In this document: positions 1 to 7,086 of the stretch, one piece after another
Layout of the letters: each line of letters starts with the position of its first letter
Position numbering within the stretch: position 1 is the stretch's first letter
Origin: Campylobacterota bacterium
Lineage (GTDB): Bacteria > Campylobacterota > Campylobacteria > Campylobacterales > Sulfurovaceae
Assembly: GCA_011330645.1 (NCBI GenBank)
Contig: DRQB01000193.1
Location: forward strand, 1 to 11,203
Length of the DNA: 11,203 nt
Reading direction: 5' to 3'
Notes under the pieces: generated by a model
The model's input: the letters and a program-made list of their open reading frames with translations, nothing else
Databases searched by the model: none
What the model was told of the DNA's origin: nothing
Position numbers and translations under genes: made by a program

Positions 1-89
1 AAAAGTGTCAAAAAAGAGATCAGTAGTATTCTAAGTAGATAGTGTTTATTTTCATTTAATTCATAGAGTATTTTATGATAGTCTAACAT
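1..89 (-). CDS. Partial gene, N-terminus of a probable membrane protein
   Basis: An open frame starts with ATG at 89 on the minus strand and runs to the left edge with no stop (29 full codons). The peptide starts MLDYHKILYELNENKHYLL and continues with a hydrophobic run (RILLISFLTL), suggesting a short charged cytoplasmic N-terminus followed by a first membrane segment. The start is supported by an AAGGA ribosome binding site about 7 nt upstream and by a good sigma-70-like promoter (128-156) with a leader of about 32 nt. Function cannot be told from 29 residues. A membrane-anchored sensor or enzyme would fit, but that is only a guess. Confidence 0.6.
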   Translation of the reverse strand, partial: MLDYHKILYELNENKHYLLRILLISFLTL

Positions 90-111
90 TTTGTATCCTT
101 AACAATAGGTA

Positions 112-150
112 GATACTTTATAACTAAATTATATCAAAAATGATACTTTA
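112..150. repeat. Two 9-bp direct repeats at a promoter
   Basis: GATACTTTA occurs at 112-120 and again at 142-150, exactly 30 bp apart, close to three helical turns. On the strand of the gene they read TAAAGTATC. One copy fills the part of the spacer next to the -35 box and the other sits at the predicted transcription start, so both would lie on the same DNA face and bracket the -10 box. This placement fits a repressor operator. Such short AT-rich repeats can also arise by chance. Confidence 0.35.
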
Positions 151-156
151 AATCAA
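128..156 (-). promoter_or_regulatory. Promoter for the leftward partial gene
   Basis: On the minus strand there is TTGATT (151-156), a 17-bp spacer, then a perfect TATAAT (128-133). The predicted transcription start is near 121, giving a leader of about 32 nt before the ATG at 89. A -35/-10 pair with exact 17-bp spacing is unusually complete for this window, where most promoters show only a -10 box. One copy of a 9-bp direct repeat lies in the spacer and another at the predicted start point. Confidence 0.55.
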
Positions 157-305
157 ATATATTAATTATATAGATATGGTTATATAATCACTTATATTTT
201 TTTAGATATAGTGTATATATAACTATTTGAATGGGAAACTACTACAACGAAGAGAGAAGAGATATGTATATAATATATTAGTTTGGGATTGCTATGAACT
301 GAGTA

Positions 306-986
306 TCAGATTGAAATAATCTCAATATACCCAGCAGGTTTAATATTTAAAAGTGGTTTTTCTATGGTCACTACATCGCCATCTAATTCTATATGGTTAT
401 AGCTATTGTCTAAATCTATCTGCATCTTTTTTACTTTTCCATAAAATGAACCAAATTGAGAGATGAAACTTGCTGGAGTAAAGATGAAAAACCTTCTTTT
501 ACTAAGTAGCATAAAGGGGGTCATGATGAGATGTACGGGAAGTAGGAAAAGTATGGCGAGTATATACTTTGCAATGCCTTTTTTGAGTATGCCAAAACGT
601 AGTGTTTCAGAGAGGAAAACATGTTGTAAATCACCCATATTACCAGCTGAGAATAAAAATATTTCGTCATTGAGACTATAATACTGCTGTTTTTGACTTT
701 TAAGTAGGGTATCATTGACTAATGCATCTAAGAGTATGTTGAGTTTAGGTACTTTATGAAGTTTCGCTATGACATTAAAAGAGCCAATGGGGTTGAGTAT
801 AAATTTGGCGTTATGTTGCATGGTGTGTAGGGTTTTAACGACACGTCTTATGGTACCGTCTCCACCATTGATAATGATGTAGCTAAAGTGCTGTATATCT
901 TGTACTGTTGCTAAGTCTGACTCGTTGATATTTCTAATATCTAGTCTCTCATGTTCGATGGTTTTACCAATAGAAAGAATACGCAT
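306..986 (-). CDS. Diacylglycerol kinase-family lipid kinase (short, divergent)
   Basis: The 226-residue protein has the nucleotide-binding signature IINGGDGT (38-45), a LNPIGSFNVIAK segment (64-75) in place of the usual GTxND motif, an SAGNMGD glycine loop (113-119), and a C-terminal LDGD (201-204). These mark the DAGK/YegS/sphingosine kinase fold, which phosphorylates a lipid using ATP. Family members are usually about 290-310 residues. Here only about 37 residues precede GGDGT and the usual N-terminal NPxSG motif is missing. A hydrophobic stretch (143-162) may contact the membrane. The start is well supported by AAAGGAGG about 6 nt upstream. The gene is divergent from the Pqi operon and may share its control region. 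The exact substrate is unknown, and the weak GTxND equivalent leaves catalytic activity open. Confidence 0.78.
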   Translation of the reverse strand: MRILSIGKTIEHERLDIRNINESDLATVQDIQHFSYIIINGGDGTIRRVVKTLHTMQHNAKFILNPIGSFNVIAKLHKVPKLNILLDALVNDTLLKSQKQQYYSLNDEIFLFSAGNMGDLQHVFLSETLRFGILKKGIAKYILAILFLLPVHLIMTPFMLLSKRRFFIFTPASFISQFGSFYGKVKKMQIDLDNSYNHIELDGDVVTIEKPLLNIKPAGYIEIISI

Positions 987-1005
987 AACCCTCCTTTGGG
1001 ATAGA

Positions 1006-1028
1006 GTTTAATTCTTAGCAAATTAAAC
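1006..1028. promoter_or_regulatory. Perfect 8-7-8 inverted repeat, candidate operator
   Basis: GTTTAATT (1006-1013) and AATTAAAC (1021-1028) are exact inverted copies separated by the 7-nt CTTAGCA. The site lies in the 75-bp gap between the divergent lipid kinase and pqiA1 genes, about 34-56 bp upstream of the predicted pqiA1 start point and inside the likely kinase leader. The symmetry fits a dimeric regulator. No T-run follows on either strand, so it is not a terminator. The regulator is unknown. Confidence 0.4.
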
Positions 1029-1048
1029 CAATGTCTCTTAATCTAGGC

Positions 1049-1058
1049 TATAATTATA
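1049..1058. promoter_or_regulatory. Self-complementary double -10 box (TATAATTATA)
   Basis: The 10-bp palindrome TATAATTATA contains a perfect TATAAT on the plus strand (1049-1054, preceded by GGC) and another on the minus strand (1053-1058). Rightward, a start point would fall at or next to the ATG of pqiA1 (1062), giving a leaderless or nearly leaderless mRNA. Leftward, it would give a leader of about 60 nt for the lipid kinase. No convincing -35 box is visible on either side, as is common in Campylobacterota. Confidence 0.45.
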
Positions 1059-1061
1059 ACC

Positions 1062-1727
1062 ATGAAACTTGAAAATGAAGATGCACTTGATAATCTTATT
1101 ATCTGTCCACAATGTTATACTTTACATGAAGAAGTCCCTATTAGGGATGGTACAAAAGCTTCATGTTCACATTGTGGGGGCATCCTTTACAGGTATGATT
1201 CCAAGCTTATAGAGCATGGATTGGCTTTGAGTATCACAGGGTTAATCTTTTTTGTAGTTGCAAACTTTTTTCCTCTGGTGAAAATTGAGATACTCGGACA
1301 TGAACAATTTATTACGATACCTAAAACATTTATCTCCTTATTTGATAATGGTTTTTTTGTAGTAGGGTTACTGTGCTCTTTTCTGATTTTTATCTTTCCT
1401 TTGATGCTCTTTAGTATCAATATTCTCTTATTTACTTTGTTAAAATTAAAAAAAGGAAAAACGATTACAAGAGAACTCCTTGTCCTTATGTCCCATATAA
1501 AACCATGGAGTATGTCAGATATCTTTCTTATCAGCATACTTGTTGCGCTGGTCAAGCTTATCGGTTATGCACAAATACACATGGGCACAGCATTTTGGGC
1601 ACTCATACTTTTTGTACTCATTGATTTGTATATTACAAAAATGATACATGTCTCTGAGGTTTGGATGTTACGCAGACGTATCTATACAAAAAATCATAAA
1701 ACAGAGGATATTAATGATAGAGATTAA
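1062..1727 (+). CDS. pqiA: PqiA-like single-module membrane protein, copy 1
   Basis: This is the inner-membrane component of a Pqi/Let-type (paraquat-inducible) lipid trafficking system. The 221-residue protein has an N-terminal zinc-ribbon-like pair of CxxC motifs (C15/C18 and C35/C38), then about four membrane segments (near 53-72, 97-127, 153-175 and 177-192) and the PqiA-type signature PWSMSD (148-153). Enteric PqiA is about 417 residues with two such modules; this protein is one module, and the next gene encodes the other. The ATG at 1062 has no Shine-Dalgarno sequence but sits 7 nt after a TATAAT, so translation may be leaderless. It is first in a four-gene operon and overlaps the next gene by 14 nt. 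The family is confident; the exact substrate is not visible. Confidence 0.85.
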   Translation: MKLENEDALDNLIICPQCYTLHEEVPIRDGTKASCSHCGGILYRYDSKLIEHGLALSITGLIFFVVANFFPLVKIEILGHEQFITIPKTFISLFDNGFFVVGLLCSFLIFIFPLMLFSINILLFTLLKLKKGKTITRELLVLMSHIKPWSMSDIFLISILVALVKLIGYAQIHMGTAFWALILFVLIDLYITKMIHVSEVWMLRRRIYTKNHKTEDINDRD

Positions 1728-2313
1728 TGAAGATGAACTCATACGCTGTCCCATCTGTGAAGCGGTCAATCTAGACAAAGGTAAAGAAAATATTTGTCGT
1801 CGTTGTGGTTCTGCTATTTATAAACATAAAAACTTCAGTACTGAAAAGTCTTGGGCATACCTCATTACTGCTATCATCGCTTATATCCCTGCCAATCTCT
1901 ATCCTATGCTGATTACCAAGCAGTTTGGGGCAATGGAGGGGAGTACTATCCTTGGAGGTGTGGTTTTGTTATGGGAACATGGATCGTACCCAATTGCGGC
2001 GATTATTTTTGTGGCTTCCATACTTATCCCTGTGATGAAGTTTTTAGTCTTGATTTATTTGCTTATTAGTGTAAAATACCCTATAGGAAAAGACAAGAAA
2101 GTAAACAAACATAAATTATACTATATGACAGAAGCCGTAGGCCCTTGGTCTATGATAGATGTCTTTGTTGTAGCCATACTTGCAGCACTCATACATTTAG
2201 CCAATGTAGAAATAGTGGCAGGCACCGCTGCTACAGCATTTGCCACCTCAGTGTTTTTTACGCTGCTTGCAGCACATGCCTTTGATGAACGTCTTATAAA
2301 AGAAAATAAATAG
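1714..2313 (+). CDS. pqiA: PqiA-like single-module membrane protein, copy 2
   Basis: This is the second PqiA module, 199 residues from the chosen start. It repeats the plan of its neighbour: two CxxC motifs (C12/C15 and C28/C31), about four membrane segments (near 47-66, 93-120, 146-163 and 167-188) and the signature GPWSMID (143-149). The frame is open back to an ATG at 1648, but ATG 1714 is preferred because AGAGGA (1703-1708) lies 5 nt upstream and the zinc-ribbon start then lines up with copy 1. The start overlaps the end of copy 1 by 14 nt, suggesting translational coupling. The two proteins probably pair to form the equivalent of the two-module PqiA/LetA. Sequence similarity between them is limited to key motifs, so any duplication is old. 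Confidence 0.85.
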   Translation: MIEINEDELIRCPICEAVNLDKGKENICRRCGSAIYKHKNFSTEKSWAYLITAIIAYIPANLYPMLITKQFGAMEGSTILGGVVLLWEHGSYPIAAIIFVASILIPVMKFLVLIYLLISVKYPIGKDKKVNKHKLYYMTEAVGPWSMIDVFVVAILAALIHLANVEIVAGTAATAFATSVFFTLLAAHAFDERLIKENK

Positions 2314-2331
2314 TTTTAAGGAAAACAGATA

Positions 2332-4002
2332 ATGTCTAAACAAATACCCAAAGTAGAAGAGTCCACCAAATTTAATTTTATCACTTCTATTTGGATAGTA
2401 CCTTTTATTGCACTGATTATTGCTGGATGGTTAGCGTATCAGTATTTCTCTGAACTTGGACCAGAAATACGTATCATATTTCCTAAAAATGAAGGACTGC
2501 AAGCAGGACAGAGCCATATCAAATATAAAGATGTGCCTATTGGTGTAGTCAAAAAGATTGAACTACAAGAAGATGGTGAGGGTGTGACTATTATTGCTAG
2601 AATGGATAAAGATACCGAAGCTTACCTCAATGATGATACGAAGTTTTGGATAGTCAAACCTGAAGTAGGGGTGACAGGTGTCTCTGGACTTGAAACACTT
2701 ATCTCTGGAACGTATATCAATATGTATACACAAAAAGGTGGTGCTTTTAAAGAGAAATTTCATGGTATGAGCCATGCCTATAGAAAAATAAATGATGGTG
2801 AGTACTTTCACTTAAGTGCACCTGTGGGCTACAATGTGCGTAAAGGAACACCACTTTATTTTAAAAATATCAAAGTAGGGCAAGTGGAATATATGAATAT
2901 TTCTCTTGATGGTTCTTCCATTGACTTTATTGTCTTTGTTGAAAAGTTTTATGTGCCTTATGTTCACACAGATTCAAAATTTTGGGTAGCTAGTGCTTTA
3001 GATGTCGATATTTCTAATGGGAGACTTGATGTGAACATTGCTCCTTTTAGTTATATGTTACATGGGGGAATAAGTTTTTCATCTACTGGGGATGATGCAA
3101 ACAATACTGTTGAAGATGCCTATGTGTTTCACCTGTATCAAAACAGAGGCGTAGCAGAAGGAAAACAGATAGGACAGGGTGGAAATTTTATTCGTACATT
3201 TGAAGTAGATACCTATGCTTCTATAGCCAAGTTGAAAGTGGACTCATCTGTCAGATATGAAGGGTATGATGTAGGAAGAGTGAAAGATATTAAGCTCTCT
3301 TTTGAACCTAAAACACATAAGATGATGGGTAAAGTTTACATCGACATAGATACCTCTTCTTTTGCAACAGAAGATGAAAACAGTAGTACTTGTGTGAAAA
3401 GATTTCTTACCGCAGTAAAAGAAGGACTCCATGCCAAAATCACACCTACAGACCCAGTAACAGGGATGTTATATGTGAAGTTGCTTTTTGAAGATGCCAA
3501 TGAAACACAGCAGATTGTTTATGGTAAAAAATATCCTATCATTCCTGCTTCCAAATACAATGAAAGTGGCATCATGGATGGAGTGGAACATATTATTGCA
3601 ACACTCAATCATTTGCCGTTGGAAAAGTTATTGACTTCATTACATAAGGTGGTGGTAGATACAGGTGTGGTTGTCAATGATACAGGAAAGGTGGTTAAAG
3701 GTGTTAATAAACCACTTGTAACGGTACTCACTGATTTGAAAACGACGATTAAGAACCTTAATAAAATGACCAATAAAAAATCTTTTGTTTCTATGCCAGA
3801 TGAGGTCAACAAAACCCTAAAAGAGTTAACACGTACGCTAAAAACTACAAAAAAAGTGGTGAAAGGATATGATAATAACTCACTCATAACACATCAGATA
3901 GCAGAAACACTAAAGATTGTAACTAAGACATCTAAAGAGATGCAACAGTTCTTAAGAATGCTTAATCGTAAACCAAATTCACTCATCTTTGGAGATAAAT
4001 AA
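2332..4002 (+). CDS. pqiB: PqiB, triple-MCE-domain lipid transport protein
   Basis: The 556-residue protein matches E. coli PqiB in length (about 546) and plan. It has a short cytoplasmic N-terminus, one membrane anchor (about 18-37), three MCE domains (about 44-135, 160-225 and 288-390) and a long helical C-terminus (about 415-545). Each MCE domain has a recognisable core such as GLQAGQSHIKYKDVPIGVV (55-73) and VRYEGYDVGRVKDI (307-320). In the family, MCE domains form stacked hexameric rings and the C-terminal helices a needle-like channel that carries lipids across the periplasm between PqiA and PqiC. The C-terminal NRKPNSLIFGDK is typical of the family. AAGGA lies 9 nt before the ATG. It sits 18 nt after pqiA copy 2 and directly abuts pqiC. 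Confidence 0.9.
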   Translation: MSKQIPKVEESTKFNFITSIWIVPFIALIIAGWLAYQYFSELGPEIRIIFPKNEGLQAGQSHIKYKDVPIGVVKKIELQEDGEGVTIIARMDKDTEAYLNDDTKFWIVKPEVGVTGVSGLETLISGTYINMYTQKGGAFKEKFHGMSHAYRKINDGEYFHLSAPVGYNVRKGTPLYFKNIKVGQVEYMNISLDGSSIDFIVFVEKFYVPYVHTDSKFWVASALDVDISNGRLDVNIAPFSYMLHGGISFSSTGDDANNTVEDAYVFHLYQNRGVAEGKQIGQGGNFIRTFEVDTYASIAKLKVDSSVRYEGYDVGRVKDIKLSFEPKTHKMMGKVYIDIDTSSFATEDENSSTCVKRFLTAVKEGLHAKITPTDPVTGMLYVKLLFEDANETQQIVYGKKYPIIPASKYNESGIMDGVEHIIATLNHLPLEKLLTSLHKVVVDTGVVVNDTGKVVKGVNKPLVTVLTDLKTTIKNLNKMTNKKSFVSMPDEVNKTLKELTRTLKTTKKVVKGYDNNSLITHQIAETLKIVTKTSKEMQQFLRMLNRKPNSLIFGDK

Positions 4003-4560
4003 ATGTTAAGAAATAAAATACTTTTACCACTTGCTGCGACACTACTACTCTCTGGATGTTTATCAAGTAACTATTATGTCCTGTCTACAGCCTCAACACC
4101 TACACAGACTTACAATGATAGTCAAATGATTATCGGGGTAGAAAAAGTCACTGTGCCAGAGTATTTATTTAAACGCGAAATAGCTGTTGCAGAGTCATCG
4201 AGTAAGATACGTCTCCTCTCCAATGCTTCATGGGCAGAAGACCTAGATGCAGGACTTACGCAAAGACTTATCCGCTTTTTACAAAAAAAGTTTCATGCAC
4301 CCAATGTGTATCAATACCCTTGGGGTGTAGACAAACAACCAACAAAAAAAGTAAAAGTACAAATCTCACGCTTCATTGCACAAGGAGATAAAGTCTATTT
4401 AGATGCAAATTGGGAAGTGGAAAATATGAGAACAGGGAGAAGCAAAGCTAGACTCTTTTCAACTACGGTAGGAACTTCTGCTGATGCGAGTGACATAGTC
4501 TCAGCAATGGACAGAGCCTTTGGAGAACTAGAAGAGAGAGTTGCAAGAGGGATTAGGTAA
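4003..4560 (+). CDS. pqiC: PqiC-like outer-membrane lipoprotein (ABC transport auxiliary, DUF330)
   Basis: The 185-residue precursor has a lipoprotein signal (LLLSGC, with C19 as the lipidated cysteine). It is followed by the family start YYVLST and a mid-region (WAEDLDAGLTQRLIRFLQKK) typical of PqiC/DUF330 proteins. In E. coli, PqiC is an outer-membrane lipoprotein that receives the C-terminal end of the PqiB channel. The ATG follows the pqiB stop codon with no gap, and GGAGAT inside the end of pqiB (3991-3996) acts as ribosome binding site, so the two are translationally coupled. The 3' end overlaps the end of the convergent histidine kinase gene by 8 nt. No obvious terminator lies between them. 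Confidence 0.85.
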   Translation: MLRNKILLPLAATLLLSGCLSSNYYVLSTASTPTQTYNDSQMIIGVEKVTVPEYLFKREIAVAESSSKIRLLSNASWAEDLDAGLTQRLIRFLQKKFHAPNVYQYPWGVDKQPTKKVKVQISRFIAQGDKVYLDANWEVENMRTGRSKARLFSTTVGTSADASDIVSAMDRAFGELEERVARGIR

Positions 4561-6415
4561 AGTTTAGTGTAAACTTTGCACCTTTTTCTGTATTGATTAC
4601 ACTGAGTTTTCCACCCATATTTCTCTCTATAATCATTTTGGACATATAGAGTCCTATCCCAGAGTTTCCTTCTTTTGTTGTAAAGTAAGGTTCATAAATA
4701 CGTTCTAAAATTTCCTCATTAATACCTCCTGCATTATCTTCGATGACAGTCGTATTTTTATCTAGGGTGATGATGATTTTTGGGGAAATGCTTACTCTTT
4801 CTATAAGAGCATCTTTTGCATTGGAAATAATATTTAGTAGTACTTGCTTATATTCATTTTTATAGTTGTAGAGTGCCGTATCTTCTTTGATAATAAGTTC
4901 CACTTCTATATCATTATGTTTGAGTGTATTTTTAATGATTTCTAATGTCTCTTCTGTGGCTGATGAAAGCGTAAAATTTTCTTTTTCTTTGTTGGGTGCA
5001 TAGAAGTTTTTAAAGTCATCGATGGTTTGAGACATGAATTCTAGCTGAAACTCTGCATCTTCAAGTTTTTTGTTTATATAGGTTTCATTCAGTACATGGT
5101 ATTTTTGTGCCTCTTTAATATTCATAAAAATATAGCCTAAATGTGTCAAAGGTTGTCTCCATTGATGCGCGATATTGCCTATCATTTCCCCCATGGAAGC
5201 GAGTTTGCTTTGGTGGATGAGAAGTTCTTTTTGTTCCTCTTTTTCTTTGGCAACCATACGCATTTTATAAGAGAGTGCAAGGGAGAAGAGTATGGCTTCT
5301 AGGGTTGCTCCTATATATAAAGGATCAAGGGGAAGATAAGACCCACCTATATTAAATATATTTAAAAATACTGTCATACTGAGTATCGTCCAACCTGCAA
5401 GATAAAATCGTGCAGGTTTGTATCCTTGTCGTACTCGTCTATATCCACCATAGATAAAAAACAGCATCAACCATGGTAAAAGTTGATATTCTAAAATGAT
5501 TGATTCATATATGAGACTTAGCCCCATATCTATCACAACAGCGACAATAACAATTTGCATTATTTTATGGAGTTTTGGAAGGTGGATTTTAAGTTCTAAA
5601 AAGCGATCGGTAAAAAGTGTAGCAAAGAGTGTAGTAAAAAGAGAGGTGATGTATTCATACTTGATGTTTCTACATAAAAATGAGTTTTCATCCCACATAA
5701 AAGTAGCAGAAAAATCATAAAGTATAAGTAACATAAAAAGTTGTAAGAGTGCATAATATAAAAATGATATATCTTTATTGTAGTAGTACATTGCAGCATT
5801 ATAAATCCCTGCCATAAGGATAAGTCCTAAGAGAACACCTAAAAAGAGATACATGTGAGATGTTTGGACGAGGTTGTTATAGAAGGTTTGCGGGGTCAAA
5901 ACATTGAGAAAAGTTAAAGGGATGCGGTAGTGTTTAGGTACAAGTTTAAAATAATAAACCTGAGAATCAAGACCTCGTGTATAGGTAAATTTCATATGTT
6001 TCAAACCATCAATGGTGAATTTTTCTAATTGTTGTCTAGGAAGTATTGTATATTCACTAAAGTCCGCATCAGCATAAGCGTATACAAAACGTCCAGAAGG
6101 GAAAGATGAACCTAAATCCACTCTGAGCCAATAGGTAGTATTGGTGTCTTGAAATAGTTCTGTTTTGGGCACAGGAATAAACTTTTTATCATAGTCTTTT
6201 ATATTTGCTAGTGTGATAGCCATATCATTGCTTTTAAGCATTGAAAAGGTTACATTGATGTCTCTAAAAAAACTGTTTGTGTTGTTAGACTCATACACAA
6301 TGCTTTTTCCATTTTCTTGATAAATACTTACCATAGCAAAGTCTTCTAACTCTTGGGCAGGTAGAAAAGAGAGAAAGATAGTAATAGTGCTCAGTATTAG
6401 TAAAATAATCTTCAT
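4553..6415 (-). CDS. Sensor histidine kinase with 7TM-DISM sensor
   Basis: The 620-residue protein begins with a signal peptide (1-20). A periplasmic beta-rich region follows (about 30-170, with YWLRVDLG at 95-102 typical of the 7TMR-DISM extracellular domain), then about seven membrane segments (185-390) and a short coiled region. The dimerisation/phosphoacceptor helix contains IAHQWRQPL (H417), and the HATPase domain has an N-box (ISNAKDAL, N532), G1 (IEDNAGGI, D560) and G2 (GNSGIGL, 583-589). All kinase residues look intact. 7TMR-DISM receptors are thought to sense small, often carbohydrate-like, ligands. No response regulator lies on the same strand, so it is an orphan here. The nearest regulator belongs to the divergent operon starting at 6541. 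The start has no Shine-Dalgarno sequence but a -10-like TATAGT ends 6 nt upstream, suggesting a leaderless mRNA. Confidence 0.88.
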   Translation of the reverse strand: MKIILLILSTITIFLSFLPAQELEDFAMVSIYQENGKSIVYESNNTNSFFRDINVTFSMLKSNDMAITLANIKDYDKKFIPVPKTELFQDTNTTYWLRVDLGSSFPSGRFVYAYADADFSEYTILPRQQLEKFTIDGLKHMKFTYTRGLDSQVYYFKLVPKHYRIPLTFLNVLTPQTFYNNLVQTSHMYLFLGVLLGLILMAGIYNAAMYYYNKDISFLYYALLQLFMLLILYDFSATFMWDENSFLCRNIKYEYITSLFTTLFATLFTDRFLELKIHLPKLHKIMQIVIVAVVIDMGLSLIYESIILEYQLLPWLMLFFIYGGYRRVRQGYKPARFYLAGWTILSMTVFLNIFNIGGSYLPLDPLYIGATLEAILFSLALSYKMRMVAKEKEEQKELLIHQSKLASMGEMIGNIAHQWRQPLTHLGYIFMNIKEAQKYHVLNETYINKKLEDAEFQLEFMSQTIDDFKNFYAPNKEKENFTLSSATEETLEIIKNTLKHNDIEVELIIKEDTALYNYKNEYKQVLLNIISNAKDALIERVSISPKIIITLDKNTTVIEDNAGGINEEILERIYEPYFTTKEGNSGIGLYMSKMIIERNMGGKLSVINTEKGAKFTLNFT

Positions 6416-6421
6416 AGTAAA

Positions 6422-6427
6422 ACTATA
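6422..6427 (-). promoter_or_regulatory. -10 box at the start of the 7TM-DISM kinase gene
   Basis: On the minus strand GGC-TATAGT is followed by TTTACT and then the ATG, so the start point would fall at the start codon. The arrangement closely resembles that before pqiA1 (GGC-TATAAT, 7 nt, ATG). No ribosome binding site is seen in between and no -35 box is obvious. Confidence 0.35.
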
Positions 6428-6501
6428 GCCAAATAATATGAGGAGAAAATGAGAAAACTTGATTTACATTTCGTCTTCATATAATCTTGATAAAACTTTT
6501 T

Positions 6502-6507
6502 TATACT
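6502..6507 (+). promoter_or_regulatory. -10 box for the cytochrome P460/two-component operon
   Basis: TATACT preceded by a run of six T residues lies 33 nt before the ATG at 6541. It predicts a start near 6514 and a leader of about 27 nt containing AAGGAG (6529-6534). No -35 box is found at 16-18 bp; a T-tract before the -10 box is the usual Campylobacterota pattern. Confidence 0.4.
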
Positions 6508-6540
6508 CCATTAGTAAATTAAAAATAGAAGGAGTAAAGA

Positions 6541-7083
6541 ATGAACAAATTAACACAAATTACACTAGCAAGCATAGCTACTATGGCACTTATGGCTAAT
6601 TTAAGTGCCAGTGACATCTACGAAACACACAATACAACACTACCCGAACTCAAAATGGCAGACAATAACTTAACCTTTAAGATGATAGAAGGTTACCAAG
6701 ACTACAAGATAGTTGCCACTCATTTTAGAACAGATAAAAATGAGATACGCTACATACTCGCAAACCCTATTGGGTATAATGCTTTAAAAGAAAAAGCAAA
6801 AGTGATGCCAGAAGGGTCTAAAATAGTAAAGATAGGCTGGTCTGTGAAAAAGATGCCTACATTTGCTAATGCACTTGAAGCAGACGAAGTCCAAAGGGTT
6901 GAGTATATGGTAAAAGATTCTAAAAAGTTCAATGCCGATGGTGACAACTGGGGTTATGCACGTTTTGTTAAAAAAGAGGGTAACTATGTCGCTTGGGATA
7001 AAGGGAATAAAGGATGTATCTCATGTCACAGTGCTGTTAAAGAGACAGACTATCTGTTTACCAAACTACAAAGTACACACTAA
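6541..7083 (+). CDS. Cytochrome P460-family periplasmic heme protein
   Basis: The 180-residue precursor has a Sec signal peptide (about 1-23, cleavage after LSA) and a cytochrome P460-type domain: IRYILANPIGYNAL (69-82), MPEGSKIVKIGW (89-100), NWGYARF (136-142) and a C-terminal c-type heme site CISCH (159-163). Characterised members include hydroxylamine-oxidising cytochrome P460, in which a lysine is cross-linked to the heme, and NO-binding cytochrome c'-beta. The cross-linking lysine cannot be assigned here with confidence, although several lysines lie in the 84-104 region. AAGGAG sits 6 nt before the ATG. The stop codon is only 3 nt before the start of a response regulator, so the three genes appear to form one operon. 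A role in sensing or detoxifying a nitrogen compound is inference. Confidence 0.8.
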   Translation: MNKLTQITLASIATMALMANLSASDIYETHNTTLPELKMADNNLTFKMIEGYQDYKIVATHFRTDKNEIRYILANPIGYNALKEKAKVMPEGSKIVKIGWSVKKMPTFANALEADEVQRVEYMVKDSKKFNADGDNWGYARFVKKEGNYVAWDKGNKGCISCHSAVKETDYLFTKLQSTH

Positions 7084-7086
7084 GCA

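Noticed and set aside
231..281. 16-codon open frame starting ATGGGAAAC in the left gap
   Set aside because: No ribosome binding site, no promoter that clearly serves it, and it lies in very AT-rich sequence where such frames arise easily.
299..309. CTGA-GTA-TCAG hairpin at the end of the lipid kinase gene as a terminator
   Set aside because: The stem is only 4 bp, it overlaps the stop codon, and no T-run follows in the direction of transcription.
1648..1713. Upstream ATG extending pqiA copy 2 by 22 residues
   Set aside because: No ribosome binding site; it would overlap copy 1 by 80 nt, and the added residues have no counterpart in copy 1. ATG 1714 has AGAGGA at good spacing.
2563..3887. 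Antisense open frames of 60-90 codons within pqiB
   Set aside because: They lie inside a strongly supported MCE protein gene, lack ribosome binding sites and show no recognisable protein features.
6449..6484. Short open frame (11 codons, MRKLDLHFVFI) with a strong AGGAG site between the divergent operons
   Set aside because: It lies upstream of the best predicted transcription start for the P460 operon, is very short, and has no leader-peptide features such as a codon run or an attenuator hairpin.
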